Origin: CADEED01 sp035765415 | Lineage (GTDB): Bacteria; Pseudomonadota; Gammaproteobacteria; Steroidobacterales; Steroidobacteraceae | DNA: 64,000 nt | Reading direction: 5' to 3' | Assembly (NCBI GenBank): GCA_035765415.1 | Contig: DASTXR010000020.1 | Location: 1-64,000, forward strand | Shown: one piece after another, positions 44,201 through 52,430 of the stretch | Layout of the letters: every line of letters starts with the position of its first letter | Numbering within the stretch: the stretch's first letter is position 1 | Translations under genes and position numbers: made by a program | The notes under the pieces: model-generated | What the model was told of the DNA's origin: nothing | Databases searched by the model: none | Seen by the model: only the letters and a program-made list of their open reading frames with translations

Positions 44201-46902
44201 AATGCATGCAACCAGCCTGACCAATCTGCCTGCGTGCCGCCGTCCGTGAAAAAAACAGGTGGCCCGGACTCTCCCAACACTCGTTGAGTCAATCCAAACA
44301 GCGCACTCCCCGGCCCAATCTCAACGAAGACTTCCGCCTGCTCCTTCACTGCGGTGCGCACAGCAGCCTCAAACTTCACAGGAAGCACAATCTGATTGCA
44401 CAAGTGCTCCGGGAATGAACGGGTTTTGTCGATGGCTTCGCCCGTGACGGTCGAAATCATCAGCCGTGTCGGCGACTCGAAGCGAGCCCCGCGCAGAGCA
44501 TCGCGCAGCAACTCTTGCGCGGGCTCCATCATTTTTGAATGAAACGCGCCGGACACTTCCAGGCGGGTTGCGGAAACGGAGCGATCGACGCAACGTGCGT
44601 AAAGCGCTTCGATAGCCGGCAGATCGCCCGACACCACCGTTTGGGCAGGTGCGTTGTAGTTTGCGATGGTCAAGTAGCCGGCAATGCCCGCGCAGAGCGC
44701 CTGCGCCTTCTCCGGAGATTCATTGATGCTCAACATGCCGCCCGGCGCGGCCGATATGTTGTGCATGGCCGCACCTCGAAAAGCGGCAAGCCGCAGAGCA
44801 TCCAGCTTCGTGATGATGCCTGCGCTCCAAAGCGCGGTGTATTCGCCCAGACTATGGCCGACGACCACATGTGGATCGACACCCAGATAGTGCAGCACCT
44901 CCGTGGTTGCCATCGAGGCGGCAACGATCGCCGGCTGCGCGATATTGGTCGCTCGAAGCGTGCTGCTCCAGGTGTCCCACTTTTTTGGTTCGGCCCAGAA
45001 GTCGTCGTGAAAAATATCGTCGGACAGCCGATGCGAAAGGAGATCCTCGAGTTCGTCGTCGCATGTTTGCCAGTGTGTGCGAATGAAGGGATACCGGTCG
45101 CGCCAGCGGCGACCCATGTCGAGATATTGCGAGCCTTGTCCCGGGTACAGGAAGGCGACTCGCGGCGCTCGACGCGCTCGCCGAACAAAAATGCCGTCGC
45201 GTGCCCGAACCAGGTCGATATCACCAGGGCTCGACGTCTTGTTCGCAAGATGCGCCAGCACTTGCCCCAGCTTTTCATGAAGCGAGTAAGGGGTTTCTGC
45301 GACGACCGCCATTCGCAACGGCCGCGTCGATGCGTTCTGCGCGGAATACGCAGCCAGATCCACCAATTCCGCATGGCAAAGCCGCTTTGCGACCGGCAAC
45401 AGTTCCGCCACTTTCGCCGTCAGGTCCGCGACGTTATCGGCCGTCAGGAGAAAGAGCTCAGCGTTCTGGTAAGACTGAAGTAGATAGTCCGCGTTGATCC
45501 GCGAGGCGGTATCTGCATCCGTGCTGTCGTGGCGTTCGACGGTGATATGCGTGTTGATACCGCCAAAACCCGCAGAGCTCACTGCCGCGCGATTGCCCCT
45601 GGCGCCCTTCCATTGACGGCCGCGAACCAGGGGATGCACATGGGTCGTGCTCTTGAAGAGCTCATTGGGCACGGCCAGCCCCATCGTGGGCGGCTGAACC
45701 TGGTGATAGACCGAGAGCACCGCTTTGATGAATCCCGCAACGCCGGCTGCCGCCTTCGTGTGGCCAATGATGGATTTGATGGACCCGATGCCGCAACGAT
45801 GCTCCGCGGTAGCACCGTGGCGCACTTTGGCTTCCAAAAATGTTTGCAGCTCGACTTTGTCGCCGACAGGAGTGCCTGTGCCGTGACCTTCGATCAATTC
45901 GACGTCTGCGAACGAGTACCCTGCCATGTAATAGGCGCGATCGACCGCCAACTTTTGCCCGGAAACGCTGGGTGCGGTAATTCCGCCACGACCATCAGAG
46001 GAATAGCCGACGCCGCGCACGATGCCGTAGATGCGATTGCCGTCACGCACAGCATCTTCCATTCGCTTCAGGACCACGATGCCGCAGCCCTCTCCGGGCA
46101 GGAATCCACTCGCGCGCTGGTCGTAGACGCGAATGTCGCTATCCGTCAGCGCGCCGACCTTTGCAAACCCGACGAGCTCGAACGGGTCCAGGCTGATGTC
46201 GATTCCGCCCGCGAGTACGAGATCGCACAGATGCTGTTGCAGGCCGATGCAGGCTTCCTGAATGGCAAGTAACGACGAGGAGCAGGCTCCATCAACCGTA
46301 TACCCGCCACCCTGGAAGTCAAAATAGTTGCAGATACGTCCTGCGATGGTGTTCGCCAGTCCACCCGCAAGGTTGTCTTCATTGACCGGCGGAAACGGTC
46401 GCTTGTATCGCTCCTCCACCCTGGACAACACTTGCTCCCGGTCCTTTCCGACAACGCCGAGACTGTCCAGCAGCTCGACAAACACCCTCCGCGCATACGG
46501 CCAGCGATATCGAACCAGATTGGCGCGACTCGTCTCGCCGGCCAGCGTATTGCCGAGAATCACCGCGGTCTGCGCGCGAGGCGGATCGGCGATATCCGCG
46601 TTCTCAAGCGCCTCCTTGGCGACGGTCAACGCCAGCCACTGTGCAATGTCCGTGGCTCTGTACGTCGACTGTGGAATGCGAAAAGCGCTCGGATTGAATT
46701 CGAAGCCTTCGAGCAGCGCTCCATGTTTACAGTATGTTTTGTCCGGCTGGTTGCGATCCGGATCGTAATAGTCGTCGAGTAGCCAGCGCTGCGGTGGCAT
46801 CTCGCGAAAGTACCTGCGACCCGCGAGAATATTCTCGTACAACTCAACGGCGGAGTTGGCGCCCGGATACCGACACGCGATGCCGACTACTGCAATTTCC
46901 AT
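41281..46902 (-). CDS. Enediyne-type iterative type I polyketide synthase, KS-AT-ACP-KR-DH
   Basis: A 1873-residue megasynthase. KS about 1-455: Cys207 in YTVDGACSSS, His340 in EGHGTGTPVGD, His381 in IIGHTKAAAG. The stretch STYRATDIAQWLAL and NTLAGETSRANLVRYRWPYARR is the pattern of enediyne PKSEs such as SgcE and CalE8. AT about 580-880: PGQGSQYLDMG, Ser684 in GHSLGEYTA, AFHS at 787-789. ACP about 985-1060 with Ser1021 in DDLNLDSIKAA. KR about 1310-1550 with TGGAKGITAEC and Tyr1467/Asn1471. DH about 1580-1850 with His1597 in DTYLADHDFNGALLFPAVMGMEAMAQVA. The protein ends just after DH. The C-terminal phosphopantetheinyl transferase of known PKSEs is absent, so the ACP must be activated in trans. 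It probably makes a linear polyene. The DsbA-like gene lies 19 nt upstream, the thioesterase 9 nt downstream. Confidence 0.92.
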   Translation of the reverse strand: MEIAVVGIACRYPGANSAVELYENILAGRRYFREMPPQRWLLDDYYDPDRNQPDKTYCKHGALLEGFEFNPSAFRIPQSTYRATDIAQWLALTVAKEALENADIADPPRAQTAVILGNTLAGETSRANLVRYRWPYARRVFVELLDSLGVVGKDREQVLSRVEERYKRPFPPVNEDNLAGGLANTIAGRICNYFDFQGGGYTVDGACSSSLLAIQEACIGLQQHLCDLVLAGGIDISLDPFELVGFAKVGALTDSDIRVYDQRASGFLPGEGCGIVVLKRMEDAVRDGNRIYGIVRGVGYSSDGRGGITAPSVSGQKLAVDRAYYMAGYSFADVELIEGHGTGTPVGDKVELQTFLEAKVRHGATAEHRCGIGSIKSIIGHTKAAAGVAGFIKAVLSVYHQVQPPTMGLAVPNELFKSTTHVHPLVRGRQWKGARGNRAAVSSAGFGGINTHITVERHDSTDADTASRINADYLLQSYQNAELFLLTADNVADLTAKVAELLPVAKRLCHAELVDLAAYSAQNASTRPLRMAVVAETPYSLHEKLGQVLAHLANKTSSPGDIDLVRARDGIFVRRARRAPRVAFLYPGQGSQYLDMGRRWRDRYPFIRTHWQTCDDELEDLLSHRLSDDIFHDDFWAEPKKWDTWSSTLRATNIAQPAIVAASMATTEVLHYLGVDPHVVVGHSLGEYTALWSAGIITKLDALRLAAFRGAAMHNISAAPGGMLSINESPEKAQALCAGIAGYLTIANYNAPAQTVVSGDLPAIEALYARCVDRSVSATRLEVSGAFHSKMMEPAQELLRDALRGARFESPTRLMISTVTGEAIDKTRSFPEHLCNQIVLPVKFEAAVRTAVKEQAEVFVEIGPGSALFGLTQRVLGESGPPVFFTDGGTQADWSGWLHALGYLYVSGLPIMPQRLFENRFFRTFRLPYEPKFIGSPCETPVEPLNLRLKTDITVDLGMPEAPAVQTRAAVPSVPAETAGSVWSADRLFLQIQRFIRERFGYPEELIHRTTLLQDDLNLDSIKAAEVIAEAMGSIRVRSDLSPLFPLPLGVIAERIVDVHRQQGQDVSSAKEPQLDSTTPWVRVFETTMVHEGLRESQRVLTAGCVLLVASSEDPVAEPLREYLESCGFTVERVDFDQIRSAHAVALRGCIFLAPTQEDEADIEDMAAGDVEASLWGLPGRLLETAKTFLRSIGKLSGVSVDAASSGPSFFAVVMRSGTQLGHGSGPGQWSQQPACSAFMKSWSLENPGIEMRVMDLEPAVDPNIIGGLLLDELERGGDFVEAAYTITGQRMVPRLRPLLRHQMQPAPSLEFASQDVLLVTGGAKGITAECVKALCMRRRMRVALMGSAAPYGSSKDEIASTLDTLARLHIEARYYQCDVTDAARVRENIARVTEELGPIVAVIHGAGVNAPHRVEGLSSEAFMTVLRPKMLGLVNLIRALNLYALRELTVFSSIIGVSGMPGNSDYAYSNAWASLQVGRVRARYPHIDCRAFAFSIWQDVGMGARLGSVAALKRKGIEAIPPNEGAQRFADLMSLEWRTPELVVMAQAKGLPTLRFADAEVPPGRFMENILSYQPGVECVAEVLLHPDRDTYLADHDFNGALLFPAVMGMEAMAQVAQKCARVYMDDTQAPALENMTFVRPIVVPPQGRAVRIYARIDEHPADGTLRARVEIRSSLTGYDSASFTAECVWRNAPRAHQQTRPSVWPEPLPVELAHQLYGSLFFQGPMFQRAISLHDVSSRHCLMRIRLSSVGNGAGAGDESSLIGPVLGCAAARDAYLHSIQVCVPQHRILPIGIDSLETFTTHGDYGYLVAHEREHSDQEYVYDVEVYGSSGELIERIRGYRCKVVGSFVDAPTLALLAHLHERAALVATT

Positions 46903-46921
46903 GTTGCCTCACTGCCGACGT

Positions 46922-47581
46922 TCACGAGCCGTCCTTCAAGAGTCGGGCGACCATCGATTCAAAATAATCCACGGTCTTGATGCCAAAAGTTGCCTGGGCA
47001 TCGACCAGCCGGCCGTTGCGAACCCGCGCAATGAAGAAGGTCGGCGTACCGAACACCTTGCTTTGTCGTGCCATGTTCCGATGCGATGACAATTGAGCCT
47101 GCGTGTGCGCAGAGTTTTCGCAGCGGGCGAAGGACGCTGCTTCCAGCCCCAGGGCTGCCGCTGCCGCGTCGATCTTCCTGCGATCGATCTCGGCGCCCTG
47201 AAAGAGCAGCTGATACATCGGTAGCGTCGCATTGGCCTGCGCGGCACATAGCAGCGCGATCGCACCGATCTCCGAGCTGCGCTCCCCGTCAGGTGGCAGC
47301 TGCACGAAGAAATACCGCACCTCACCCGCATTCACATACTTCTCGAGGAGTAGAGGCAGTACGTCGCTGGCGTGGCGCCGACAGTAAGGACAACCGAATT
47401 CAGAGAACTCCACGATCGCAACGGGCGCGTCCGCGCGCCCCAGGCTCGGAAAAGCCGGATTCGTGACGTCGAAGCCAGCTTTCATCGCGCTCCGCGGCAC
47501 AGGTCGCGGAGATTGAGCGAGGAGCTGAGCGCTGCCCGCGAAAATCAGCAAGAGACCGAGCAGCGTTGAAGTCCTGGACAC
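46922..47581 (-). CDS. DsbA-family thiol-disulfide oxidoreductase
   Basis: A 219-residue periplasmic thioredoxin-fold protein with a signal peptide (MSRTSTLLGLLLIFAGSAQLLAQ). The active site is Cys64-Pro-Tyr-Cys67 in EFSEFGCPYCRRH, and the cis-Pro loop is in FGTPTFFIARV. The inserted helical region fits the DsbA/Thioredoxin_4 group. It is first in the minus-strand operon with the polyketide synthase, 19 nt before it. With three c-type cytochrome genes nearby, it may assist disulfide/thiol handling of their CxxCH motifs or of a secreted biosynthetic protein, which is inference. Confidence 0.88.
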   Translation of the reverse strand: MSRTSTLLGLLLIFAGSAQLLAQSPRPVPRSAMKAGFDVTNPAFPSLGRADAPVAIVEFSEFGCPYCRRHASDVLPLLLEKYVNAGEVRYFFVQLPPDGERSSEIGAIALLCAAQANATLPMYQLLFQGAEIDRRKIDAAAAALGLEAASFARCENSAHTQAQLSSHRNMARQSKVFGTPTFFIARVRNGRLVDAQATFGIKTVDYFESMVARLLKDGS

Positions 47582-47740
47582 AAACGCTCCGCGAGCGGGG
47601 TAGTTGGTTCGAGGACGAGTGTCGTGAGCAGCTCCCGCCTCGACAATCGTTCGAAGTACTCAGCGCGAAAGAGCTATTACGGATTTTCACCGCCCGACCT
47701 ATATCTACCGCCCACTCGCAAAACCCAAGGGAGACATCGC

Positions 47741-48856
47741 ATGGAAACCACAACCTGGAATACCTGGCAGGGCGCCGCTTTGATGGCCTTGGTGCTCACG
47801 GCTCTTCCGCTTCAGAAATCGCTGGCGCAAGGATGCGTTCCGGCAAAGGGCGCTGGCATCTCCAATGCGCAGATTGCGGCGCATGACGGGGACGGCGAAG
47901 GGAAGTTCTACGCTTCAACCGCCTATCGCTGGCTGCACTCAGATCGACATTTCGTGGGTTCGGAAGAACAGAAGGAGCGTCAGCGCGAAGGCAGCGAGGT
48001 CATCAACGACTCACACTACGTGGACTTTTCCTTCACTTACAAATGGAATTCCCGTTACAGCACGACACTGGCCATTCCCCTCGTGAAGCACGACCGATCG
48101 TCGGTCGTTCGCGATTCACAGCGAACCATCTTGAAGCGGTATCACACTCAGTCCTCGGGGCTCGGAGACATACGACTCCTCACCGACATGTGGATTGTCG
48201 ATCCGGCGAAGGATTCGCGGGGCAATGTGCTCGTGGGCCTCGGCATTGAGCTGCCGACCGGCAAGAAGGATGTGCAAGACACCTTCGAGGTCTACAACGC
48301 AGCTACGCGCACCATCGGCACGGAGCGTCGAAACGTGGACCAGTCCATTCAACCTGGCGATGGAGGCTACGCGGTGCTGTTCGACGTCTATGCGTACCGA
48401 CATATGACCGACAGGTTCACTGGATTCTTCAACGGTTCGTACAGCGTGACGCCGGAGGAGAAAAACGGCGTGCTCACCCGGCGCGGGAATCCCTTCGAAG
48501 CGGAGATGTCCATCATGGATAGCTTCATCGCGCGCGGCGGCGTCGAATTCAAGCCGGCCTCGCAGCGCGGCCTCATATTGAGCCTGGCAGCGCGCGTGGA
48601 GGGTGTGCCGGTGAACGATCTCGTCGGCGGCAGCGAAGGCTTTCGACGCCCTGGTTACTCCATCTCCGTCGAGCCGGGTGCCGTCTTCTCACGCAGTGAC
48701 TGGACCGCTTCGCTCTACGTGCCCCTCTCTATCTATCGAAACCGCACACGAAGCGTTCCCGACAAGCAGTTTTCGGCGCAGACCAACACTTTCCGGCAGG
48801 GTGACGCGGCATTTGCCGATGCGCTGGTTCAGTTCGCGTTCAACAAGAGCTTCTGA
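47741..48856 (+). CDS. Outer-membrane beta-barrel protein, function unknown
   Basis: A 371-residue protein starting at ATG 47741, with AAGGGAGA upstream and a signal peptide (METTTWNTWQGAALMALVLTALPLQKSLAQ). The body is a sequence of amphipathic strands (FYASTAYRWLHSDRHFVG, YVDFSFTYKWNSRYSTTLAIPLVKHD, NVLVGLGIELPTGKKDV) ending in the aromatic residue Phe after DALVQFAFNKS, typical of outer-membrane barrels. It looks like the transporter-like MetA/phenol-degradation group, but this is only a resemblance. It heads the plus-strand group with two cytochromes, 32 nt before the five-heme gene. Confidence 0.7.
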   Translation: METTTWNTWQGAALMALVLTALPLQKSLAQGCVPAKGAGISNAQIAAHDGDGEGKFYASTAYRWLHSDRHFVGSEEQKERQREGSEVINDSHYVDFSFTYKWNSRYSTTLAIPLVKHDRSSVVRDSQRTILKRYHTQSSGLGDIRLLTDMWIVDPAKDSRGNVLVGLGIELPTGKKDVQDTFEVYNAATRTIGTERRNVDQSIQPGDGGYAVLFDVYAYRHMTDRFTGFFNGSYSVTPEEKNGVLTRRGNPFEAEMSIMDSFIARGGVEFKPASQRGLILSLAARVEGVPVNDLVGGSEGFRRPGYSISVEPGAVFSRSDWTASLYVPLSIYRNRTRSVPDKQFSAQTNTFRQGDAAFADALVQFAFNKSF

Positions 48857-48888
48857 CCTGGATCCCGGAATCGCAGCCTGACCGAGAC

Positions 48889-50304
48889 ATGCGACGCAAA
48901 CTCAATATCGCGCTCGGCGCGATACTCGGGATCGCTTCGCTCGGTTGGATCGGCGTCGAGCGTTTGGCCTCCAGAACGCTCGACGCCGAATACTTTGGCC
49001 TCTCCCCCACCCGCACGGCCAACGGCCTGGTAATAGCGCCGGAGCGGCTGGGCGGATCCGACTATTGCGGCAACTGCCATCGGCAGATCTTTCACGAATG
49101 GAACTCGTCGTTGCACCACTTTTCGTCCTTCAACAATGCCGTGTATCGCCGCGTGGCTCTCGATGTCGGGCGGCGGCGCGGACCGGAAGTGCTGAAATTC
49201 TGCGCCGGCTGTCATGATCCGGTCGCGCTGGTCGGAGGCGAGCTGCCGCTCGAGCGCCTGAATCAGTGGTCCGCCAACGCGGGCATCACGTGTCTCGCGT
49301 GCCATCGCATCTCCGAGGTTCATGGCGGCAACGGTGCGTACACCATTGTCGCGCCGGTTTTCAACGCGACGATGCTCACCGACCAGCAGTGGCTGCAGCC
49401 TCTCCATGACGCAGCACTTGCCGTCGCGCCGGCGCTTCATCGCCGCGCCTTCTCGAATCCGCTCTATCGCACGCCCGAGTTCTGCGCGACCTGCCACTCG
49501 CTGACATCGCCGAAGGCAGTGAACGGTGGCGGCGATGTGGTGCTGCAGGACGAAATCGGTGAAATGAATCGCGCGCTTGCCGAGAGTAACGGCAAAAATA
49601 ATCCCGGCAACTGCATCGATTGCCACATGCCGCTGGTCGCATCTGAAGATCCGGCTGCACGGAGCGGATTCGCACGTAGTCATCGCTTCAGTGGCGGCAA
49701 CAACGCGATACCGGCCTGGAACCACGATGACGCGCAATCCGCGAAGACCAGCTCATTTCTCAGCACGCGCAAGATCAGCGTACGTTGCGAATCGATCCTG
49801 GGTTCGAGTTGCGCCGAAGCGCGAGCACACCGCGGTCGGGACATCGATGTCACCTACGTCGTGCGGAATGTTGGTGTGGGACACGCCTTTCCCGCGGGCA
49901 CTTCCGAGTCCAACCAGGCCTGGGTCGCGATCCGGGTAACGGATGCCGCGGGAAGGCTCGTGTATGAGCAGGACGATCCGGATATGGGCGCGTTCAGAAA
50001 GGAGTTTGTCGACCGTCGGGGGCGCACGACCGATCGCCGTAACACCGCCACGGAAGCCGTCGCTCTGAAGTCCTCGTCGACGCTGAACCCGGGTCAGGCC
50101 CGCGCCCTGTCGTTCCGGTTCAAGACCTCGGCAGCCGCGGTATTTCCGCTCACCATCGCGGTGAAAATGAACTGGCGCAAGTATCCGGCGGAGCTCCTTG
50201 CCTGGCTCTCACCTGAGTCGCCGGCGCTCGTCGCGCCTGTCGTCGTTCTCGATTCCGTTACCACCACCTTGCAAGAAGCCAAACTATTGGAGCCACACAG
50301 ATGA
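48889..50304 (+). CDS. Five-heme c-type cytochrome
   Basis: A 471-residue protein with one N-terminal hydrophobic segment (LNIALGAILGIASLGWIGV) that is either a signal or an anchor. Five CxxCH heme sites occur: CGNCH at 60, CAGCH at 105, CLACH at 135, CATCH at 199 and CIDCH at 242, followed by a beta-rich C-terminal domain (DVTYVVRNVGVGHAFPAGTSESNQAWVAIRV). The heme spacing and the VGVGHAFPAGT segment match the central part of the large protein at 54178-57150, so the two are paralogues or partners. The role is periplasmic electron transfer or a heme-based oxidation. It overlaps the next cytochrome gene by 4 nt. Confidence 0.9.
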   Translation: MRRKLNIALGAILGIASLGWIGVERLASRTLDAEYFGLSPTRTANGLVIAPERLGGSDYCGNCHRQIFHEWNSSLHHFSSFNNAVYRRVALDVGRRRGPEVLKFCAGCHDPVALVGGELPLERLNQWSANAGITCLACHRISEVHGGNGAYTIVAPVFNATMLTDQQWLQPLHDAALAVAPALHRRAFSNPLYRTPEFCATCHSLTSPKAVNGGGDVVLQDEIGEMNRALAESNGKNNPGNCIDCHMPLVASEDPAARSGFARSHRFSGGNNAIPAWNHDDAQSAKTSSFLSTRKISVRCESILGSSCAEARAHRGRDIDVTYVVRNVGVGHAFPAGTSESNQAWVAIRVTDAAGRLVYEQDDPDMGAFRKEFVDRRGRTTDRRNTATEAVALKSSSTLNPGQARALSFRFKTSAAAVFPLTIAVKMNWRKYPAELLAWLSPESPALVAPVVVLDSVTTTLQEAKLLEPHR

Positions 50305-50723
50305 GACAAATTGCCAGACCTGCATCCGCGCGCCGGACTCGCTTCGTTCGCAGCGGTCTGATCACGACGCTGGCTCTCGGCGCAACGCTGGCTCAATCCG
50401 GAAACTGGAATGTTCCGACCGAGTCCAGGGATCTCAAGAATCCCGTTGCCATCGATGGGAGATCGATCGCGCAGGCAAGAAACCTCTACACCCTGCACTG
50501 CGTCGATTGCCACGGTCCGCAGGGCGCTGGCGACGGCGCCAGGTCGCGTGTGGACTATGATCTGCGCACGATCGTCGATCCACTCACCGATGGCGAGCTT
50601 TACTGGAAGATCACGCACGGTGTCGGAAAGATGCCTTCGTTCGCCGGAACGCTGAATGACCGCGAGCGCTGGCTCATGGTCAACTACCTGCGCCATCTGC
50701 GCGCTCAGGCGGACAGTAAGTGA
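50301..50723 (+). CDS. Small monoheme cytochrome c
   Basis: A 140-residue cytochrome c with a hydrophobic export signal (SGLITTLALGATLAQS). The heme site is CVDCH in YTLHCVDCHGPQGAGDG, and the axial Met is probably the one in GVGKMPSFAGTL. The length and layout fit class I cytochrome c. It is translationally coupled (ATGA) to the five-heme protein and is probably its redox partner. The stop lies 10 nt from that of the convergent LuxR-type gene. Confidence 0.92.
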   Translation: MRQIARPASARRTRFVRSGLITTLALGATLAQSGNWNVPTESRDLKNPVAIDGRSIAQARNLYTLHCVDCHGPQGAGDGARSRVDYDLRTIVDPLTDGELYWKITHGVGKMPSFAGTLNDRERWLMVNYLRHLRAQADSK

Positions 50724-50733
50724 ATCATGCTAA

Positions 50734-51561
50734 CTATTCGGACTTCGTCCCGTTGCCATCGGAATATTTGACGAGTCCCGCGGCGGCAGCGATCAGTACG
50801 GCCTGAGTGCGATTGGTAGCCGATAGCTTCAGCAATATCCTCTGCACATGGTTCTTGACCGTGAAGACGCTGTTGCCCATCAACGTGGCGATTTCCTCGT
50901 TCGTCTTGCCGTAGTACATCCATTCGATCACCTGGATCTCGCGTGCCGTGAGAAGTCTGGCGGCGCTCGAGGGCACTGGCGCCCAAAATTTTCGGGCAAG
51001 CTGCGCGTATAAATATGGAGTCGCGTAGCGAATCAGTTTGCCGTCCTTGAACAGCAGGCTGACGGGAATACCTCCGAAGAGAAATCCGATGCCGCGACCG
51101 CCCGTGGGATCCAGTTGCGCATGGTAAATGAGTGGAATGCGGCCGGTCGGAGACGCCGCCGCGTACCTCCAGCGAGGCTCGGCCAAGGCGCGCCCTTGCG
51201 CATCGATGCAAATCGGCTCCCGTCTCGCCTGCCACGCAACCGCAAGCCGACAGTCCCGGCTTCCGCTGATGATGCCGTAGCGCTCGATTTCGCCAGCCGG
51301 GAAATCGATGTTCTCCAGCCCGAGAATTCCGGCAGCATTCGCGCTCAGCTGTGCGTAAGCGAAGAACTCATGATGCAAGGTTCGACGCAGCGCCGTCGAG
51401 ATTGCTGCGGGGTCCGGCTCACCGTCGATGTTGACCAGGTTGTCGATCAGTTGAACCGCATCATCCCGCTCTTCGTCGGCAAGCCTGTACCCAAGCGGAT
51501 CCCCGAAATCTTCACTGCTGGTGGAAAACATTCTCTTCCCCGTCCGTGCTGCTCTTTCCAT
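50734..51561 (-). CDS. LuxR-type transcriptional regulator
   Basis: A 275-residue regulator with a C-terminal GerE/LuxR helix-turn-helix (LLTAREIQVIEWMYYGKTNEEIATLMGNSVFTVKNHVQRILLKLSATNRTQAV). The N-terminal two-thirds resembles neither a receiver nor a clear autoinducer domain, and is closest to the EpsA-type regulators I know. ATG 51561 is used; a TTG at 51567 and an ATG at 51531 with GGGGAAGAG before it are alternatives. It lies between the cytochrome operon and the TetR gene and could control the polyketide/cytochrome locus. Confidence 0.85.
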   Translation of the reverse strand: MERAARTGKRMFSTSSEDFGDPLGYRLADEERDDAVQLIDNLVNIDGEPDPAAISTALRRTLHHEFFAYAQLSANAAGILGLENIDFPAGEIERYGIISGSRDCRLAVAWQARREPICIDAQGRALAEPRWRYAAASPTGRIPLIYHAQLDPTGGRGIGFLFGGIPVSLLFKDGKLIRYATPYLYAQLARKFWAPVPSSAARLLTAREIQVIEWMYYGKTNEEIATLMGNSVFTVKNHVQRILLKLSATNRTQAVLIAAAAGLVKYSDGNGTKSE

Positions 51562-51776
51562 CGGCAAAGGCGCGAAGCCGTGTGATTCCTATTATCCGCT
51601 TCGCGAGCCCGTGCGATGTCAGGCAGACAGGTGATTGCATGATCACTAGCGCCTGAGTCGATGTAGCTATTGTTTATTGGATATACAGCAAATTAGTGAG
51701 TCGATACTGGATGACGGCTAGGACCGGCTCCAAAGAGCCATGGCCGGCGACGCTCGTCAACTCACAGAGTACGCGC

Positions 51777-52430
51777 ATGAGCCGCGAGAATGCTCACCAC
51801 CCCGATCTCGAATTGAAGCGGCGGACCCAGATCCTCGACGGTGCGGAGCGCCTGCGGCGCGAGCTCGGCTGGAGGGCGGTCACAATCGACCAAGTGGCGC
51901 GGTATGCCGGTCTTTCCAGAACCGCCGTCTACCTGCGTTTCCGGAACAAGGCGGACATCCATTTCGCCCTCATTGAACGCGCGCTTTGCCTCGTGTGTCG
52001 ATGCCTCCTGCAGGCTGCGGCCGAGCCGCAGCAAGGGCTCGAGAAGGTCCTGGCCATGAGTCGGGCATTTGCGAGGTTTGCGGTCGAAGATCGCCATCAC
52101 TTCGATAGCTGCTCGGAGTTCATGTCCTTGCACACGCCAGGTATGGAACCTTCGCCTAACGAAGCCGCATGCCACTTCGTGCTCGCCCAGATCCATGCGT
52201 GCTTTGCGAACGCGATTGCACTGGGCCACCGTGACGGAACGGTTCACACCGCGCTCGGAACTCCGGGCGAGATTTCGATCAGCCTGTGGGCTCTCCTGCA
52301 GGGTGGCATGCAGCTCACCATTGTTCGCTCGGCCGCACCGGACGTCGTCCGCGCGCGTCAGCGTGAGTGGTCTGAGCACCTGCTTCGTTTCTTGCGCCAC
52401 ATGCTTCAGGGCTCTTCGATGGTGAGTTGA
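51777..52430 (+). CDS. TetR-family transcriptional regulator
   Basis: A 217-residue regulator with an N-terminal TetR helix-turn-helix (RTQILDGAERLRRELGWRAVTIDQVARYAGLSRTAVYLRFRNKADIHFALIERAL) and an all-helical ligand-binding domain. ATG 51777 is the best start; ATGs at 51696 and 51711 would add an unusual leader. Upstream is an AT-rich stretch around 51665-51700 likely to hold promoters for this gene and the divergent LuxR-type gene. Its end overlaps that of the ASPIC/UnbV gene by 25 nt. TetR proteins often control export pumps, and an RND pump is encoded in the convergent operon. Confidence 0.88.
   Translation: MSRENAHHPDLELKRRTQILDGAERLRRELGWRAVTIDQVARYAGLSRTAVYLRFRNKADIHFALIERALCLVCRCLLQAAAEPQQGLEKVLAMSRAFARFAVEDRHHFDSCSEFMSLHTPGMEPSPNEAACHFVLAQIHACFANAIALGHRDGTVHTALGTPGEISISLWALLQGGMQLTIVRSAAPDVVRARQREWSEHLLRFLRHMLQGSSMVS

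Noticed and set aside
41281..46902. PUFA synthase (PfaA-like) or heterocyst-glycolipid PKS as identity of the megasynthase
   Set aside because: There is a single ACP between AT and KR, no tandem ACPs and no enoyl reductase. The KS pattern with STYRATDIAQWLAL and the partner thioesterase fit PKSE better.
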